Origin: Piper betle
Taxonomy: Eukaryota > Streptophyta > Magnoliopsida > Piperales > Piperaceae
Assembly (NCBI GenBank): GCA_033002965.1
Contig: JAURVB010001870.1
Span: forward strand, 30,622-94,621
DNA: 64,000 nt
Reading direction: 5' to 3'
The notes under the pieces are model-generated. The model was given only the letters and a program-made list of their open reading frames with translations, was not told where the DNA came from and made no database searches. Shown here piece after piece: positions 12,059-22,907 of the stretch. Position numbers and translations under genes: made by a program. The first letter of the stretch is position 1. Each line of letters starts with the position of its first letter.

Positions 12059-12070
12059 TTATATATATAG
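12059..12070 (-). promoter_or_regulatory. TATA box of the broken peptide gene
   Basis: The minus strand reads CTATATATATAA about 123 bases upstream of the ATG, the same place as in the intact paralogue. A start site about 30 bases further on would give a 5' leader of about 90 bases. Confidence 0.55.
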
Positions 12071-12553
12071 AGAGCCTGCCGAGCTAGTTCTAATTGACCA
12101 GGCCTCTGTGTCATCGTGTCTAAACCATTGGGACACGGTTAGTTGAAAGTTAATGGAGTGTTTGACATGTAATATTGAATAAGAAATTCACGTTGAAGCT
12201 CTAACCGCGGAGTTGATTATATGGGTGCCATTTAAGTTGCTTGTTGAATTAGCTGGGACCGCTGTTGTGGCATTATTCGTATATCCTCATTTAGCAATAT
12301 GAGATCAGCTGCTTGAAGACCGGGACGAACAAATAGCAAGGAAATGTAGCATACGATTTGCTTGTTAATTTGGAGACTTGGGATGAGTCTTGACCGTTCT
12401 CTTGGTGAAATTAGATCCTAATATTGTGTACAATTGGCCCCAACTTTTCCCGCATTGTTGGTTTTTTTATTTTAGGTAAAAAAAATAATCTGTAAGTGTT
12501 TGCATCAAAAGTCGCGTCTGAACGTGAAAAGCATCGGCCAAGGAGTGGACGCA

Positions 12554-12737
12554 CGAATCAAATTAGGCTTCACTAAATCGACGCTACTAAGTCATCACTC
12601 AATAAAAAAAGTGAAGGAGAAGAATAATGGAAGCCATCTAGAAGGCAGGTGCAAGGGTTAGAGGGGGTTAGAAGCCATCTAGGATTGATATTAGGACGCT
12701 CGAATCAAATTAGGCTTCACTAAATCGACGCTACTAA
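12554..12737. other. Unit 1 breakpoint with a templated repeat
   Basis: A 37-bp sequence at 12,554-12,590 is repeated without mismatch at 12,701-12,737. Between the two copies lies the join from unit 1 flank (to about 12,629) into repeat N (from about 12,630). Unit 2 (17,411-17,460) has the continuous ancestral form. The copied filler is what polymerase template switching or end-joining repair leaves at a rearrangement junction. Confidence 0.6.
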
Positions 12738-13370
12738 ATCTGTGTTTGTGTGCGTTTCCGGTCAATACGAAACACGATATGTGAGATAGAATATTCATCT
12801 GTGTTTGTGTGCGTTTCCGGTCAATACAAAACACGATATGTGAGACATTACTTTGATTGTCTAGTTTAACCTCTTGAATTTGGTAATTTTTTACTTGTGA
12901 TTTTACGTGAACCAAAGGCTTTTTCCTGCTGTGCAACACAAGGTAAGGAATTTTGTATTACTTAATATCCTGATTAAATACGTTTAATCTTCAATAAAGA
13001 CTAATTCTATCTTAATTTATAAACTATTACTTACATTAATTTTTTTATAATGTCGATGTTGATGTAAATAAATTAGTTGAATATCTTATAACTAAATATT
13101 TGAATCATTATTTATGTTTTTCATCATCAATTATCTTTGCACTGTTATTTAAATTGAAAATATTAGGAACAATAACCTACTTCTACGCTTAAAATTTTAA
13201 GGATTTTTGGAGTGGTTTTATAAAACTGATTTGTATTAAGTTCTTTACTTTGAGACATATTGTTTGTTTAAAAACTCAATTATGTAATTTAAAGTTGAAA
13301 CAAAAATAACATTTAGTTAGCTCTGAAAGGTTTAGTTAATCTTAAATCACTTTGTTTCGTTTTGTTTTGC
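12630..13370. repeat. Repeat N, unit 1/2 copy (unclassified)
   Basis: It is shared with 22,906-23,660 and 60,512-61,300. All begin near GCCGTCTAGGAGGC or GCCATCTAG and carry a GTCAATACAAAACA block and a CTGCTGTGCAACACA block, then a long AT-rich tail. This copy has a tandem duplication of about 60 bp at 12,737-12,855. No protein is recognisable; the 82-codon minus frame (12,691-12,939) runs across the duplication and is not credible. Family unknown, probably a non-autonomous DNA transposon or Helitron fragment. Confidence 0.5.
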
Positions 13371-14045
13371 AATGTTTTGTTCAGTTAATCTTTAAAATGT
13401 TTATGACATTGTTTTGCAACCATATTAGTGACCTCATTTTTTGTAACCACGCTATCCGATAGCAAAATACAGTTGAAAAAATTAAATCATATTCTGCAAT
13501 CGACTCAGCGGTGACTAAATGGTCACTATTTGAAAGGTAAATTTTTGTTTGTGACGGGAGGTAGCAGTGGCAAGCCAGCCACAACTCTTAGAATGGTCAA
13601 AAAATAGTTGCAGTGTTTAAGCCCCCCAAATCTTTCGTTAACTTAGCATTGCTGCCCACGTCGTAATTCCTTGCACTGCCATGCCTTGCAGTCACCTCCG
13701 TGCCATGCATTGCCACTGCTGAGAGGCCAAGTGCAGCCATTGTCATCCTGGATTGTTGTGCTGTGGCCGTACGATGAAACGAGTGAGGGATAGAGCATTG
13801 GAGCTCTTGAACATGGGTGACCTTGTAGACTGTATAAGGGAAGGCCGACCTAATTGGATTAAGTTGGCCATTGGGGAGAGGCTTATTCCTGATCATTGTG
13901 CTATCAATGAATTCAATAAACTATCCGAGAAGAACAAGAAGAATAGATTGGCAAAGGATGGTAATTTAACTCATCATGTTGGGGGATCAGTCAATATGGA
14001 GATCGATGAAAAACATCTAGTACATACAAAAATTTATTTCTAACT
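13371..14045 (+). mobile_element. CACTA (En/Spm) fragment fused to repeat N
   Basis: It is homologous to 25,440-26,100 inside the full CACTA element but lacks the terminal 140 bp or so, including the CACTA end. The same N-CACTA join occurs at 61,300-61,340, so the fusion predates the duplication of the block. Confidence 0.6.
13774..14043 (+). pseudogene. Plant transposase (Ptta/En/Spm, Transposase_24-like) fragment
   Basis: From an ATG at 13,774 the frame encodes about 89 residues, starting MKRVRDRALELLNMGDL. It carries the block KLSEKNKKNR followed by HHVGGSV, the conserved core of the Transposase_24 family found in plant CACTA elements. Intact proteins of the family are several hundred residues long, so this is a fragment, probably one exon. 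The copies are 25,841-26,093 (stop at codon 3) and 61,736-62,008 (open). The assignment rests on motif recall, not on a search. Confidence 0.6.
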
Positions 14046-14049
14046 TGCA

Positions 14050-14781
14050 CGTTCTAGTTCCGAGGTGTATCTTACTCATACATATACAAGGACTTATGCT
14101 AAATGTCCTTGGAACCCTTTTTCTGGTCACATGGTTATATATGTTCTGTTCTAACCATTGTCTGATCAAAACAATGTACTTCCTATCCATCTTGATCCAT
14201 TTAGTCGTTCCCCTCGACTCAGCCTAGCAATAGGTAGAGGAGGAGGAGGAATTGAAGGAGCTTTCCCTTCATCATTCACAACCAAAGTAGCACTTAATGG
14301 CGGATTAGAGCTCTACAACTAAGGAGGAATAAGACTTGGATCATATAAATCCTTCATCATTCACAACCAAAGTAGCACTTAATGGCGGATTAGAGCTCTA
14401 CAACTAAGGAGGAATAAGACTTGGATCATATAAATCATAAATAATTAATCGTACGACGTTTCCACTAATGCCAAGTAGCACTTAATGGCGGATTAGAGCT
14501 CTACAACTAAGGAGGAATAAGACTTGGATCATATAAATCCTTCATCATTCACAACCAAAGTAGCACTTAATGGCGGATTAGAGCTCTACAACTAAGGAGG
14601 AATAAGACTTGGATCATATAAATCATAAATAATTAATCGTACGACGTTTCCACTAATGCCAATTAGACTTACTCTTTAGGGCATCCATCTTAATATGCTT
14701 CTCATGTTTCATGTTGACACAAAAGGCTACTGCACAAAATCAAGACAAACTCAAAGAAAGAACCAAAGCTCTGATGCCACA
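14050..14781 (-). repeat. copia gag/primer-site region, unit 2, with a four-fold internal duplication
   Basis: It corresponds to the gag start at 9,030-9,454. A block of about 75 bp (AAGTAGCACTTAATGGCGG to GGATCATATAAAT) occurs four times between about 14,283 and 14,625, essentially without differences, as a duplicated pair with a 190-bp period. Units 1, 3 and 4 have it once. A primer site (minus, tGGCATCAGAGC type) lies at about 14,768-14,779 next to the LTR. Confidence 0.65.
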
Positions 14782-15365
14782 TGTTTGGAAATAGGCGCTT
14801 TAGGAGACTCAACGAAAGAAAATATTTCCACTCAAGACAAAACAAAAATAAATATTAAATGAAATAGGAGACACAAAGATGAAAAAAAATATGGAAACTT
14901 CCTTTAAATTAGAGAAAGAAAGCCAACCCACTCAATCAACGTATCGAAATTACAATTTATAAAATCTCACCCAACGCAAATCAAACAAACAACAAGATTC
15001 AAAAACTACAACTCATGAAAAAAAAATGACAAATAACATACACATCAAAAGAAATATGAAACTACCTAACACCTTGAATTACAAACCTCAACTTTATCTT
15101 AAGATGATGAAAAACTTCTCTAAAATTTTTCTTTTATGAACCAAATATACTCAAGAACTCTGCAAACAATATTCTATTTAACATTAAAAGATTAGTCGTT
15201 TATATAGAATAATATATGTAGAATTTAAGAAGTCACCTCATTAAACTTCTTTATAAAATGATTTAATCACACATACATATACAAAACACCAACCACTAGT
15301 ATGATAAACGAAAAAACAAAAAGTGATTATTGAGTTATTCAATGTGAACGGGTGAAAAGCCAACA
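14782..15365 (-). repeat. Copia 5' LTR, unit 2 copy
   Basis: It starts TGTTTGG and ends GCCAACA and aligns along its length with 9,455-10,075. It is closer to the unit 4 copy at 62,472-63,060: both share small deletions and the phrase GAACTCTGCA. Confidence 0.72.
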
Positions 15366-15499
15366 ACATTATAGGAAGTGTTCTGAATTACTTTAGTGTT
15401 TCAACTATGACAAGAGAGGACATCTTATTATAGTGATTTAGAAATGTACTTACTATAATTAAATTTTGGGGACAAAAATTCATAAAGGTGGGGAGAATG

Positions 15500-16350
15500 T
15501 GAGATTGCAGGCTGGATTGAATTTTCTTGATAAAATAAATTAACCGAGTTGGGTTAGACCAAGTAATGCAGACATGTCATCATTAAAAATTTATATAACT
15601 TGGAATAAATGTCTAAAAATTATCAAATTTTAGGATGATAAAACTAGATATCCTAAGGAATCCATCAACAACAGAATCAAGTAAAATAAAGTTCTAGAGA
15701 ATGAGATATGACTATTTGAAATTGATTATATGACTAAGTTATAAGATAATTATGTGGATGGGTAAAATTGACTTTTTACAAGTTAATAAAAAAATAATAT
15801 TTTAATATGACAAAATTACGGAGAATGATAGTGTTTGAAAATGCATTTTTGTGATTTTGAACTCCTATCTAAGGTGGTGTTACGAAGTAAAGATCCCTTT
15901 TGGATATATACAAGTCATAGTAGAATTTAATAAATTAATTGGTGTAGAATACTAGAACTACTTAATGACATAATTAGTATATAAGTGTAGAGAGAAGTCA
16001 ACCCCTCTCTCTCTCTCTAAAGAGCAATTGACCTCAAGATGGGGGGAGAGGGGGAGGTTAAGGCTTGTTTGGTTCATCATCTTTTCTCAATTTTCTTCGT
16101 CAATTCATCTTGTTTTCCTAAAATTAATGTATATGAGATGCAAGTGTCATGATTAAAATCATAATTCTCTTGTACTTGAATGTTTTCTTGGGAAGAGAAA
16201 TCAGAGATTTTGTGTATTTTGACAATGGGATTGTGTGGCGCACTGTGCAGCTAATATGGCCTCTCCTCCTCCACAGCAAAGATCAAGAGGGAGTCGGAGA
16301 AAAGAGTAATTAGGTTGCGGACCATAGACGAGAGCTAAAATTAGAATATA
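15500..16350 (+). repeat. Ty3/gypsy LTR (family H), unit 2 copy
   Basis: It has the same purine tract (AAAGGTGGGGAGAATG) and TGAGATT start as the unit 1 copy. A TATA box lies at about 15,979-15,986, followed by CTCTCTCTCTCT and the GCTAATATGGCCTC block. No coding potential is seen. Confidence 0.6.
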
Positions 16351-16574
16351 AATCATTTTTTTGGAACAAAAATGGGCTTAGTGAGGTTATGAATTGATTG
16401 TTAAGTCAATAAAATATCATTTCTCAATTATTCTGTTGCATTTTTGACAGTGTTCCCATACAAGTCTGATGCAAATCTTCCCACCATTTCTTTCGTTGAA
16501 TATTTCACCGTGCGAAACTAAATGGGAAGAATTTTTTAGGGCATTAGCATCAGATTGTCGTTCAATGCTATAAT

Positions 16575-16975
16575 TTATCCTACATCTGTCGAGGATGATG
16601 TTGGTGATTTGTATATAAGCTAATGGGAAAACTTTATTCCATAAGTTAACTTTTAGATTAAAAGAGACCCATGACACAAATTGTAAGTCCCTTTGGAGGG
16701 CCGAAAGGATTAAAAGAGGCCTGTGACACCTATTGCAAGTCCTTTTTGGGGTCGCCCGATGTGTAAGGGGAGTTATGGGGTGTTGGTGATATATATATAA
16801 GAGGAGAGCCTTATTCCCTATGACACCTATTGCAAGTCCCTTATGGGGGTCGTCCGATGTGTGAAGTGGAGTTATGGGGTGTTGGTGATTTATATATAAG
16901 GGGAGAGCCTTATTCCCTATGACACCTATTGCAAGTCCCTTTTAGGGGTCCAAAGGGCATAGGACGGCCTATATG
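16575..16975 (+). repeat. Family K LTR fragments replacing the small-peptide gene in unit 2
   Basis: Units 1 and 3 carry the four-cysteine peptide gene here. Unit 2 instead carries sequence that aligns with the reverse complement of the family K LTR (for example TTGGTGATTTGTATATAAG, GACACCTATTGCAAGTCC). The fragment contains a tandem repeat of about 110 bp, seen twice between about 16,775 and 16,945. The flanks on both sides match unit 1 (to 11,310 and from 12,108), so about 800 bp was replaced by 400 bp. No gene remains. Confidence 0.65.
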
Positions 16976-17499
16976 GCCTCTTTGTCATCATGCGTAAACC
17001 TTTGGGACACGTTTGTTAAAAGTGAATGGAGTGTTTGGCATGTAATATTGAATAAGAAATTCACGTTTTGAGGCTCTGATCGAGGAGTTGATCATATGGG
17101 TGCCATTGAAGTTGCTAGTTGAATTAGCAAAGACCGCTGTTGTATCCTCATTTAGCAATATGAGATCAGCTGTTTGAAGACCGGGACAAACAAAAATGTA
17201 GCATATGATCTGGTTGTTAATCTGGAGACCTAGGACGAGTCTTGACGGTTCTCTTGGTGAAATTAGATCCTAATCTGATGCTAATATTGTGTAAAATTGG
17301 TCCCAACTTTTCCCGCATTATTGGCTTTTTTCAATTTTAGGTAAAAAAATAATCTGTAATTGTTTACATTAAAAATCGCGTCTGAACGTGAAATAAGCAT
17401 CGGCCAAGGAGTGGACGCACGAATCAAATTAACCTTCACTAAATCGACGCTACTAAGTCATCACACATTAAAAAATGTGAAGGAGAAGAACACAGGCAA

Positions 17500-18045
17500 T
17501 TTACTAATCTTTTCTTCTTCTTTTTCTGAAACAAACCTTAAAATGAGATCTAAGTTTACCATCTGAAGATTCTCTGCAATTCCCGTGGGAATTTATTTCT
17601 TAGCAAAGTCATGCAGCGACGGGTAGTAATTGTGAACGCAAACATTCATCTTTTTATCTTCTCACCATGAGGACCACTCTCTTCCCTTTCCACTTAATTT
17701 CGGTGATCTCAAAGGTTTCAATACCAAGTCACAACTAACAATTAGCGAATAACGTTGCAATAGTCAAGTCTCTTTCTTTCACCATAACAGCACCCAGCTA
17801 AAATTTGAAACCTGCTTTTGTGATCATCTCTCCTGTACTGGTTCAAAAATATCCAAACACAAGAAGCGTCAGGTGAATGCATGGCAGGAAGTACACAATT
17901 CACAGAGGCCAGGCAATTTGCCTACTCCAAGTGGGTATCCACCATTTGATCTAGTTAATTTGCCAGAGTAAGGCCAGCCTCTGGGATCTCTTTTTGTATC
18001 CTTCAAGGAAAACTCTTGAGCTTGCAGTTGTTGCTGGTCGTCGAC
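17500..18045. other. Upstream region of the first CLE gene
   Basis: This low-repeat stretch matches 52,680-53,100 plus 53,630-53,760 in unit 3. It is likely to hold the promoter and leader of the CLE gene. No convincing TATA box at the right distance was found. The CLE reading frame stays open upstream to about 17,959 without an ATG, so an upstream exon cannot be excluded. Confidence 0.4.
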
Positions 18046-18312
18046 ATGGTGTTTCAATCTGCTAATGCTGCTTCATATCTGTGCCTATTCTTGCTTCTAC
18101 AGAACTCATGTGATCGGCCCTGCACTGCTGCAATAGCAGAGCCTCCTTCCTTTTTGCAAAGAGCGGCGTTTCTCAACTGGGCACCCCTTGCTGTGGCTCC
18201 TACAAGCATTACTACTACACTCGTTGCTGGCTTTGAAGGAGATCATGATCAGTTGATCGGGGATGAGAAAAGGTTGGTTCATACAGGCCCCAAACCGCTT
18301 CACAACAAGTGA
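18046..18312 (+). CDS. CLE (CLAVATA3/ESR-related) peptide precursor, CLE16/17-like
   Basis: The 88-residue frame opens at the first in-frame ATG (18,046). Residues 1-31 form a plausible signal peptide: hydrophobic core AASYLCLFLLL, with likely cleavage after the Ala-Ile-Ala at 29-31. A variable Ser/Thr/Ala/Pro-rich middle follows. Residues 76-87 read RLVHTGPKPLHN, with one Lys after it and then the stop. This is the CLE dodecapeptide, with Arg1, Gly6, Pro7, Pro9, His11 and Asn12 in place. From memory, Arabidopsis CLE16 has Asn at position 8 where this has Lys, and is otherwise the same. CLE peptides are secreted, trimmed and read by CLV1/BAM-type receptor kinases to control meristem or vascular cell fate. 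Single exon and total length fit the family. A paralogue lies at 53,761-54,027. Expression is unproven. Confidence 0.8.
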   Translation: MVFQSANAASYLCLFLLLQNSCDRPCTAAIAEPPSFLQRAAFLNWAPLAVAPTSITTTLVAGFEGDHDQLIGDEKRLVHTGPKPLHNK

Positions 18313-18799
18313 TCATATAGCATATACATTCATATTCTTTTTATTTTTTTTCTATAGCAGGATTTTTTTTCTCTAGCGTTTCCTCCTGTTCCGTAATGCA
18401 GTAGTTGGGCTCTTCAGAAAGTCTATCAACCATGTAACTTCATTACTTATATCAGACAATAGTTGCAGTCTATATATATTGGTGGTGAATAGAAGACATC
18501 TATGCATTCCATTTTCAGCTGTTAAGATTTCCTTCTGCTTGATTTCATATGCGAAGTAAATATTTGGAAGAAGGAAATGGAATAGGGAAAATTCATATCA
18601 GCTGGGCAAGTCAGAAAATTACTAAGCCCTACCTTACAACTTCTATGATTGTAATCTTTAATTACACATTAATTTGAGGTCCGAACTAAAGATGTGAATG
18701 GCTTCTTCCCATGGTGTAGTTGCTTCTATATTCTTACTCTCGACTGTGACTAATTGCTTGACCATAAAATTTGTCTGATGTCAATGAGTTTTTGTGTCA

Positions 18800-21600
18800 A
18801 TGGTAAAAAAATGGCGTTGGCTTTTGGGATCTTCGGGTCAAGTTTCATGGCCTCGAGTTTTGAGCCTTTGCTTCACATATGATACGTTGGCGTTGAAAAC
18901 AACAGAAATATAAATAGAGAAGTGGTATGGTTTGTTCGGTTTCGTCGAATAGCTGCAGCTCCATCCCATGGCATTTATTGCTCCATCGACTTCCTAATTT
19001 CAAAGTCCTTGTATGGCCTACCATGCACTATTTCTCGTGCAGTTGTTGTGTGTTTAGAACCCATTACGATCTATCCTAACCCCTATGGGACACGTGACGT
19101 GATTTTCAAGGTCAGCAGCTGCCTTGGGGTTCTCCCAATGGCCTTGCACTGATATTTTTCAGGTTTAGGTTTTCAAGTAAGGGCGCAAAGGCTTTAGTCC
19201 ACCGCACTTGCGCCAAATTTGAAACTTCCTTCCGTTTTTGTCTGGAGCTAAGGCATTGAGACATGACCCTATGCATGGCTGGGCTCAGCAGGCGTGCATG
19301 GTCTAGGTCTAGCTTTTCCATGGTTCGGCTCGTAGAGGCCAGCGCCCTTGCATTGGGTTGGTGCCCTTTCTCTAGCACTCCTTTCTGCCTATAAATAGAA
19401 GGTATTTCCCAAGCTTTTCACGCCCTTTGGCCTTCTTTCCTCCGACCTCCTCTCCTCTCCTTGGCGCCTCCACTTTCTCCCCAGCTTCTTGAAGTCTTCC
19501 CTACCCACTCCAAACCTTGTCAAGCACCTAGGCCTGTAGGGGTAGGAAGGCCCAAGATACCCGCCCAAGGTCCCCCTTGAGGTAAGGCTTCACCTTTTTA
19601 CCTCTACTCCTTGTTGTATTGGTTGTGTGCTACCTGTTTCTGATTGTTGTTATTTTTCTAGAATTTCTAACATGTAGATATATTTGTTAGGAGTTGTAGG
19701 CTTCAGAATTATGTTATTTTCATGCTTATAAAAATAGTTATGACTTTTACAATATCTACATGCTCAGATATGCACTATTTCGGTACAAAATTCATATCTC
19801 ATGATGTAGAATATATTGTTGCATGAACTTGGTGTTTTTATGTTCCTAAGAAGTAGATGTACAAGTTTATGGAGTATTTTTCATCTAATATGGCGTGAAG
19901 GAGCATGCATGGGACCCAAAATTGGCGAAAGGTGACTCCTTTAATGTTTCTAGTAGCCTACATGCCAATTTTTACTTTTTTGCCACCCTGTTATAAGGTC
20001 TGTTCGGATGCAATATTTTTCATGAATGTTGTTTATAATGTTATTTATTTCGTGTTAAATCACCATGCTAAATTAACCTCATTAAGGGCCTGAAACAAAC
20101 TCCTAATCACGTTATGTGTTTGTTGTTCTCTTGATGTGATATGTCATGCTCTAAGATTGTGCTCCTTGTTGAACTAGGTAAAAGATTTTTATAAAATTTG
20201 TAAAAAAAATACCTAAGGACCTACTAAGTAGTTACTGGAAGCATGTAAAATTTAGGCTAAGTTAAAAATTGTTTATGTGGTTAGTTAATTACGATTTTGG
20301 GTGTGTACAAGAATGAAGGGTGAAACCCTAGTTCCCTAGCTCCGGTTACAAAATCATAAACTCTAGCTATTTTGTGATACATTTTACTAAATTTTATCTA
20401 GAACTTAGGTTGTGTCCCTACATCATCACCATAAATTTTGGTAGCTTTTGGTTTGGTAGATTTTTCGGTAAAAGTTCCGCAAGTCATATAGGTCTACCTA
20501 GCTCCAAAAATGTTTTAGTCAATGCCTCCCTTTCCAGAGTTCACTCAGCCCAAAATACTTGGTAAATTTTAAAGAATTCAAAGCTCACAGTGTTGGCTAA
20601 CTAGCTCAGTTTTCTCAGGTCCATTTGGAGTCTTCGGGACAAAAAACAAGCCTTAGGAAATTGGTGCACAACCTTAGAAAGTTCATGGTGTTGGCCCATG
20701 GGCTAGCCTATGAAGATTTATGTGTATGACCCTTAGGATGTCCAGGCCCATTGGTCTATATTTTGGCTCATTTTGACACTGCTTGATCCATCTGAAAAAT
20801 CAGGTAGTCAAGTCGATTTGGTTATGCCCAATGAGTAAGATTGTTTACTAAGTATACTTACAACCCTAAACTTTAATTAAAATTTCCTAATTAGGTTTAA
20901 CAAGTCATTAAGTAGGATAATTAAGTTAATTAACTCTCTTAATGTATGTGCATGTGCTGAGATATTGCCTTGTTTTGCATGTCAATAAGATTTGAGTATG
21001 ATTTAGGTTCATCTCTTTGCTAGGTTATGCAGAGTGTGCTTACAGAGTAATGACGAGAACCTTGAGTCATCCAAGTCCATAGGACTCCCTTGATTCACCT
21101 CTACTTGACTCCTTGAGTGTTTAGATTTATTTGATTTTCAGACATAGGGTGACATCAACTGTGTTTAATCAGATCCCTATGATGTTGGGCTCTTTAACAG
21201 AGTTATTCCGTAGTTTAATAAAACTATAAGGATGTGATCTCTTGTTGACTTTTGAACTAAGGATCTAGAAATCATATACCTTCTTAGCTTCATTGAGGGT
21301 GTTGTCTTTATGTAAGTCAGAGTGATCATCCGTATTTTGAAAAGTCATCCTCTTACTTGCCGGGAAGGTGTTGCCTCTCCTATAACTCGGAGTACTTATT
21401 TTAAGAGTTTGAGTATAAGAACCTTCATAAGGTAGTATAATCAACAAGCATTGTATGTAAGTCTTATAAGATTACCATCTTAATCCTCTTTGATAGTTGA
21501 GATCTACTTTCATAAAGTAAGTCTGATAAATAGTCCAACAAATAATTTTTTGAATTGTAACATCACGGTTCGGTCCACGCCCAGGCCAAAATTAGGGTGT
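18800..21600 (+). mobile_element. Ty3/gypsy LTR (family G), plus orientation, unit 2
   Basis: It is the reverse-oriented relative of 1-1,570. A TATA box (TATAAATAG, 19,390-19,398) is followed by a CT-rich leader (19,420-19,510) typical of gypsy LTRs. The end near 21,600 reads GGCCAAAATTAGGGTGTTAAC, a common terminal sequence of plant gypsy LTRs. The middle shows the cctaattagg / taattaag / gtgcatgtg blocks that also occur, inverted, at 38,930-39,040. Open frames inside (for example 18,922-19,152) are short and lack homologues I recognise. The left boundary is approximate. Confidence 0.6.
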
Positions 21601-22868
21601 TAACGGATTTTTTTTGGACATATTAAAATTCTATAACGACCCCCTAGTTTAAATTGATGGTCCTGAGTCCACCATTCAACAGAGTAAACATAAGTCAAAA
21701 TTCTATAAGCACAGTCCACTAATATGTTGGATCTTATTTTAGTAGATGTTCGATGATATTGAATGTGAGACTAATTTTTCTTAGATAGCACAATCCATTC
21801 ACGTTCAGAAAATTTCATTCTTAATTTTATTTCTTCGTTTTATAAACCCACCCAATATCGAAACTAAAGTGTAAATTGATAAACCTAAGTTATCTTTTCT
21901 AAAGTAGTTAACCAAAGTTAAAACTTTATAATACTACTAGTATACCGAATCTTAATTAACTAGTAGGTATTAGATGTAAAAATAATTTTGAGTGCCTTAC
22001 AAAGCTTGTTATTTATTTTCACTCCAGACAAGCCTCATTATAGGATTTTATATTTTTGCTTTTCATAATAAGTGCCTTAAAAATCTAAAATACAATCAAA
22101 CTGATTTCGTTTATTTTAAAATAAAAAAAGTCAAATAAAAATTAAGATTATTCATGACGTTTTTATAACAAAATCATATAAATGAATAGTTATAAGTAAT
22201 ATTTTTTTCTTTTATTTTATATTCTTATGGAAAAGATCATGTTCTATTATTTAAAATAGCCATCGTTTAATGTAGTTTTCCTGAAAGCATACTTTGCAAC
22301 AGCTAACGATAAGGCATATATTTAGTTACATTCCAGCAAACATCACTTGAGGGAAGTTGGAAGGTGAAATACTTGCTTTAAGCAGTCCTAAAGTACATGC
22401 TTACATGCTTTAAGCACGCTCGTTTGGGTAGGGGGTTCTCTTCTATGGGGTTGATAGAGTTCGTACGAGGGAGGATGTACAATTGTATATTTTAGAAATT
22501 TTCAAAAGAAAAAGTTTTTAGTTTTGACTAACGACTAACAAAGAGATTATTAAAATATCAAAAGGTTTTTTAGTATTATCTGTAAATCATCAAAAGGCAT
22601 TTTGAGCTACAAATTTTAACAATATTCTTTTCATAAGTCAATGGTTTAACACACACAAACAAGCTAGTGCACAAACAAATACACCATTAATCATAAATCA
22701 AATAAAATTAAGATTATTCATGTTGGCCTTATAATTAATTACAAAACAATATAAGTAAATAGTATAAATAGGGCTTCTTTTTACTATATATATTTTTTAA
22801 AAAACATCTCAAATATATCATAAATGTTGGAAATTTTGAATGGCTAAAGGTAATTCATTGATACCTCT

Positions 22869-22876
<8 letters not shown>
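21600..22876. other. AT-rich spacer without recognisable genes
   Basis: It matches 58,290-59,590 in unit 3. It begins with LTR-like wording (about 21,640-21,790: TTGGATCTTATTTTAGTAGATG) similar to other gypsy LTR ends, then becomes simple AT-rich DNA. No frame over 60 codons and no promoter-like features are seen. Confidence 0.5.

Positions 22877-22904
<28 letters not shown>
22871..22904. repeat. (TA)n microsatellite
   Basis: About 17 uninterrupted TA units immediately precede repeat N. The same arrangement occurs at 60,470-60,511. Confidence 0.9.

Positions 22905-22905
<1 letters not shown>

Positions 22906-22907
<2 letters not shown>

Noticed and set aside
13985..14030. CLE-like words EKHLVHT at the end of the transposase fragment
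   Set aside because: The following Gly-Pro-x-Pro-Leu-His-Asn is absent and the frame is a CACTA transposase piece. The similarity to EKRLVHT is chance.
18016..18045. Ten-codon N-terminal extension of the CLE frame
   Set aside because: It begins at TTG, not ATG. The first in-frame ATG is at 18,046; the same holds for 53,731 versus 53,761.
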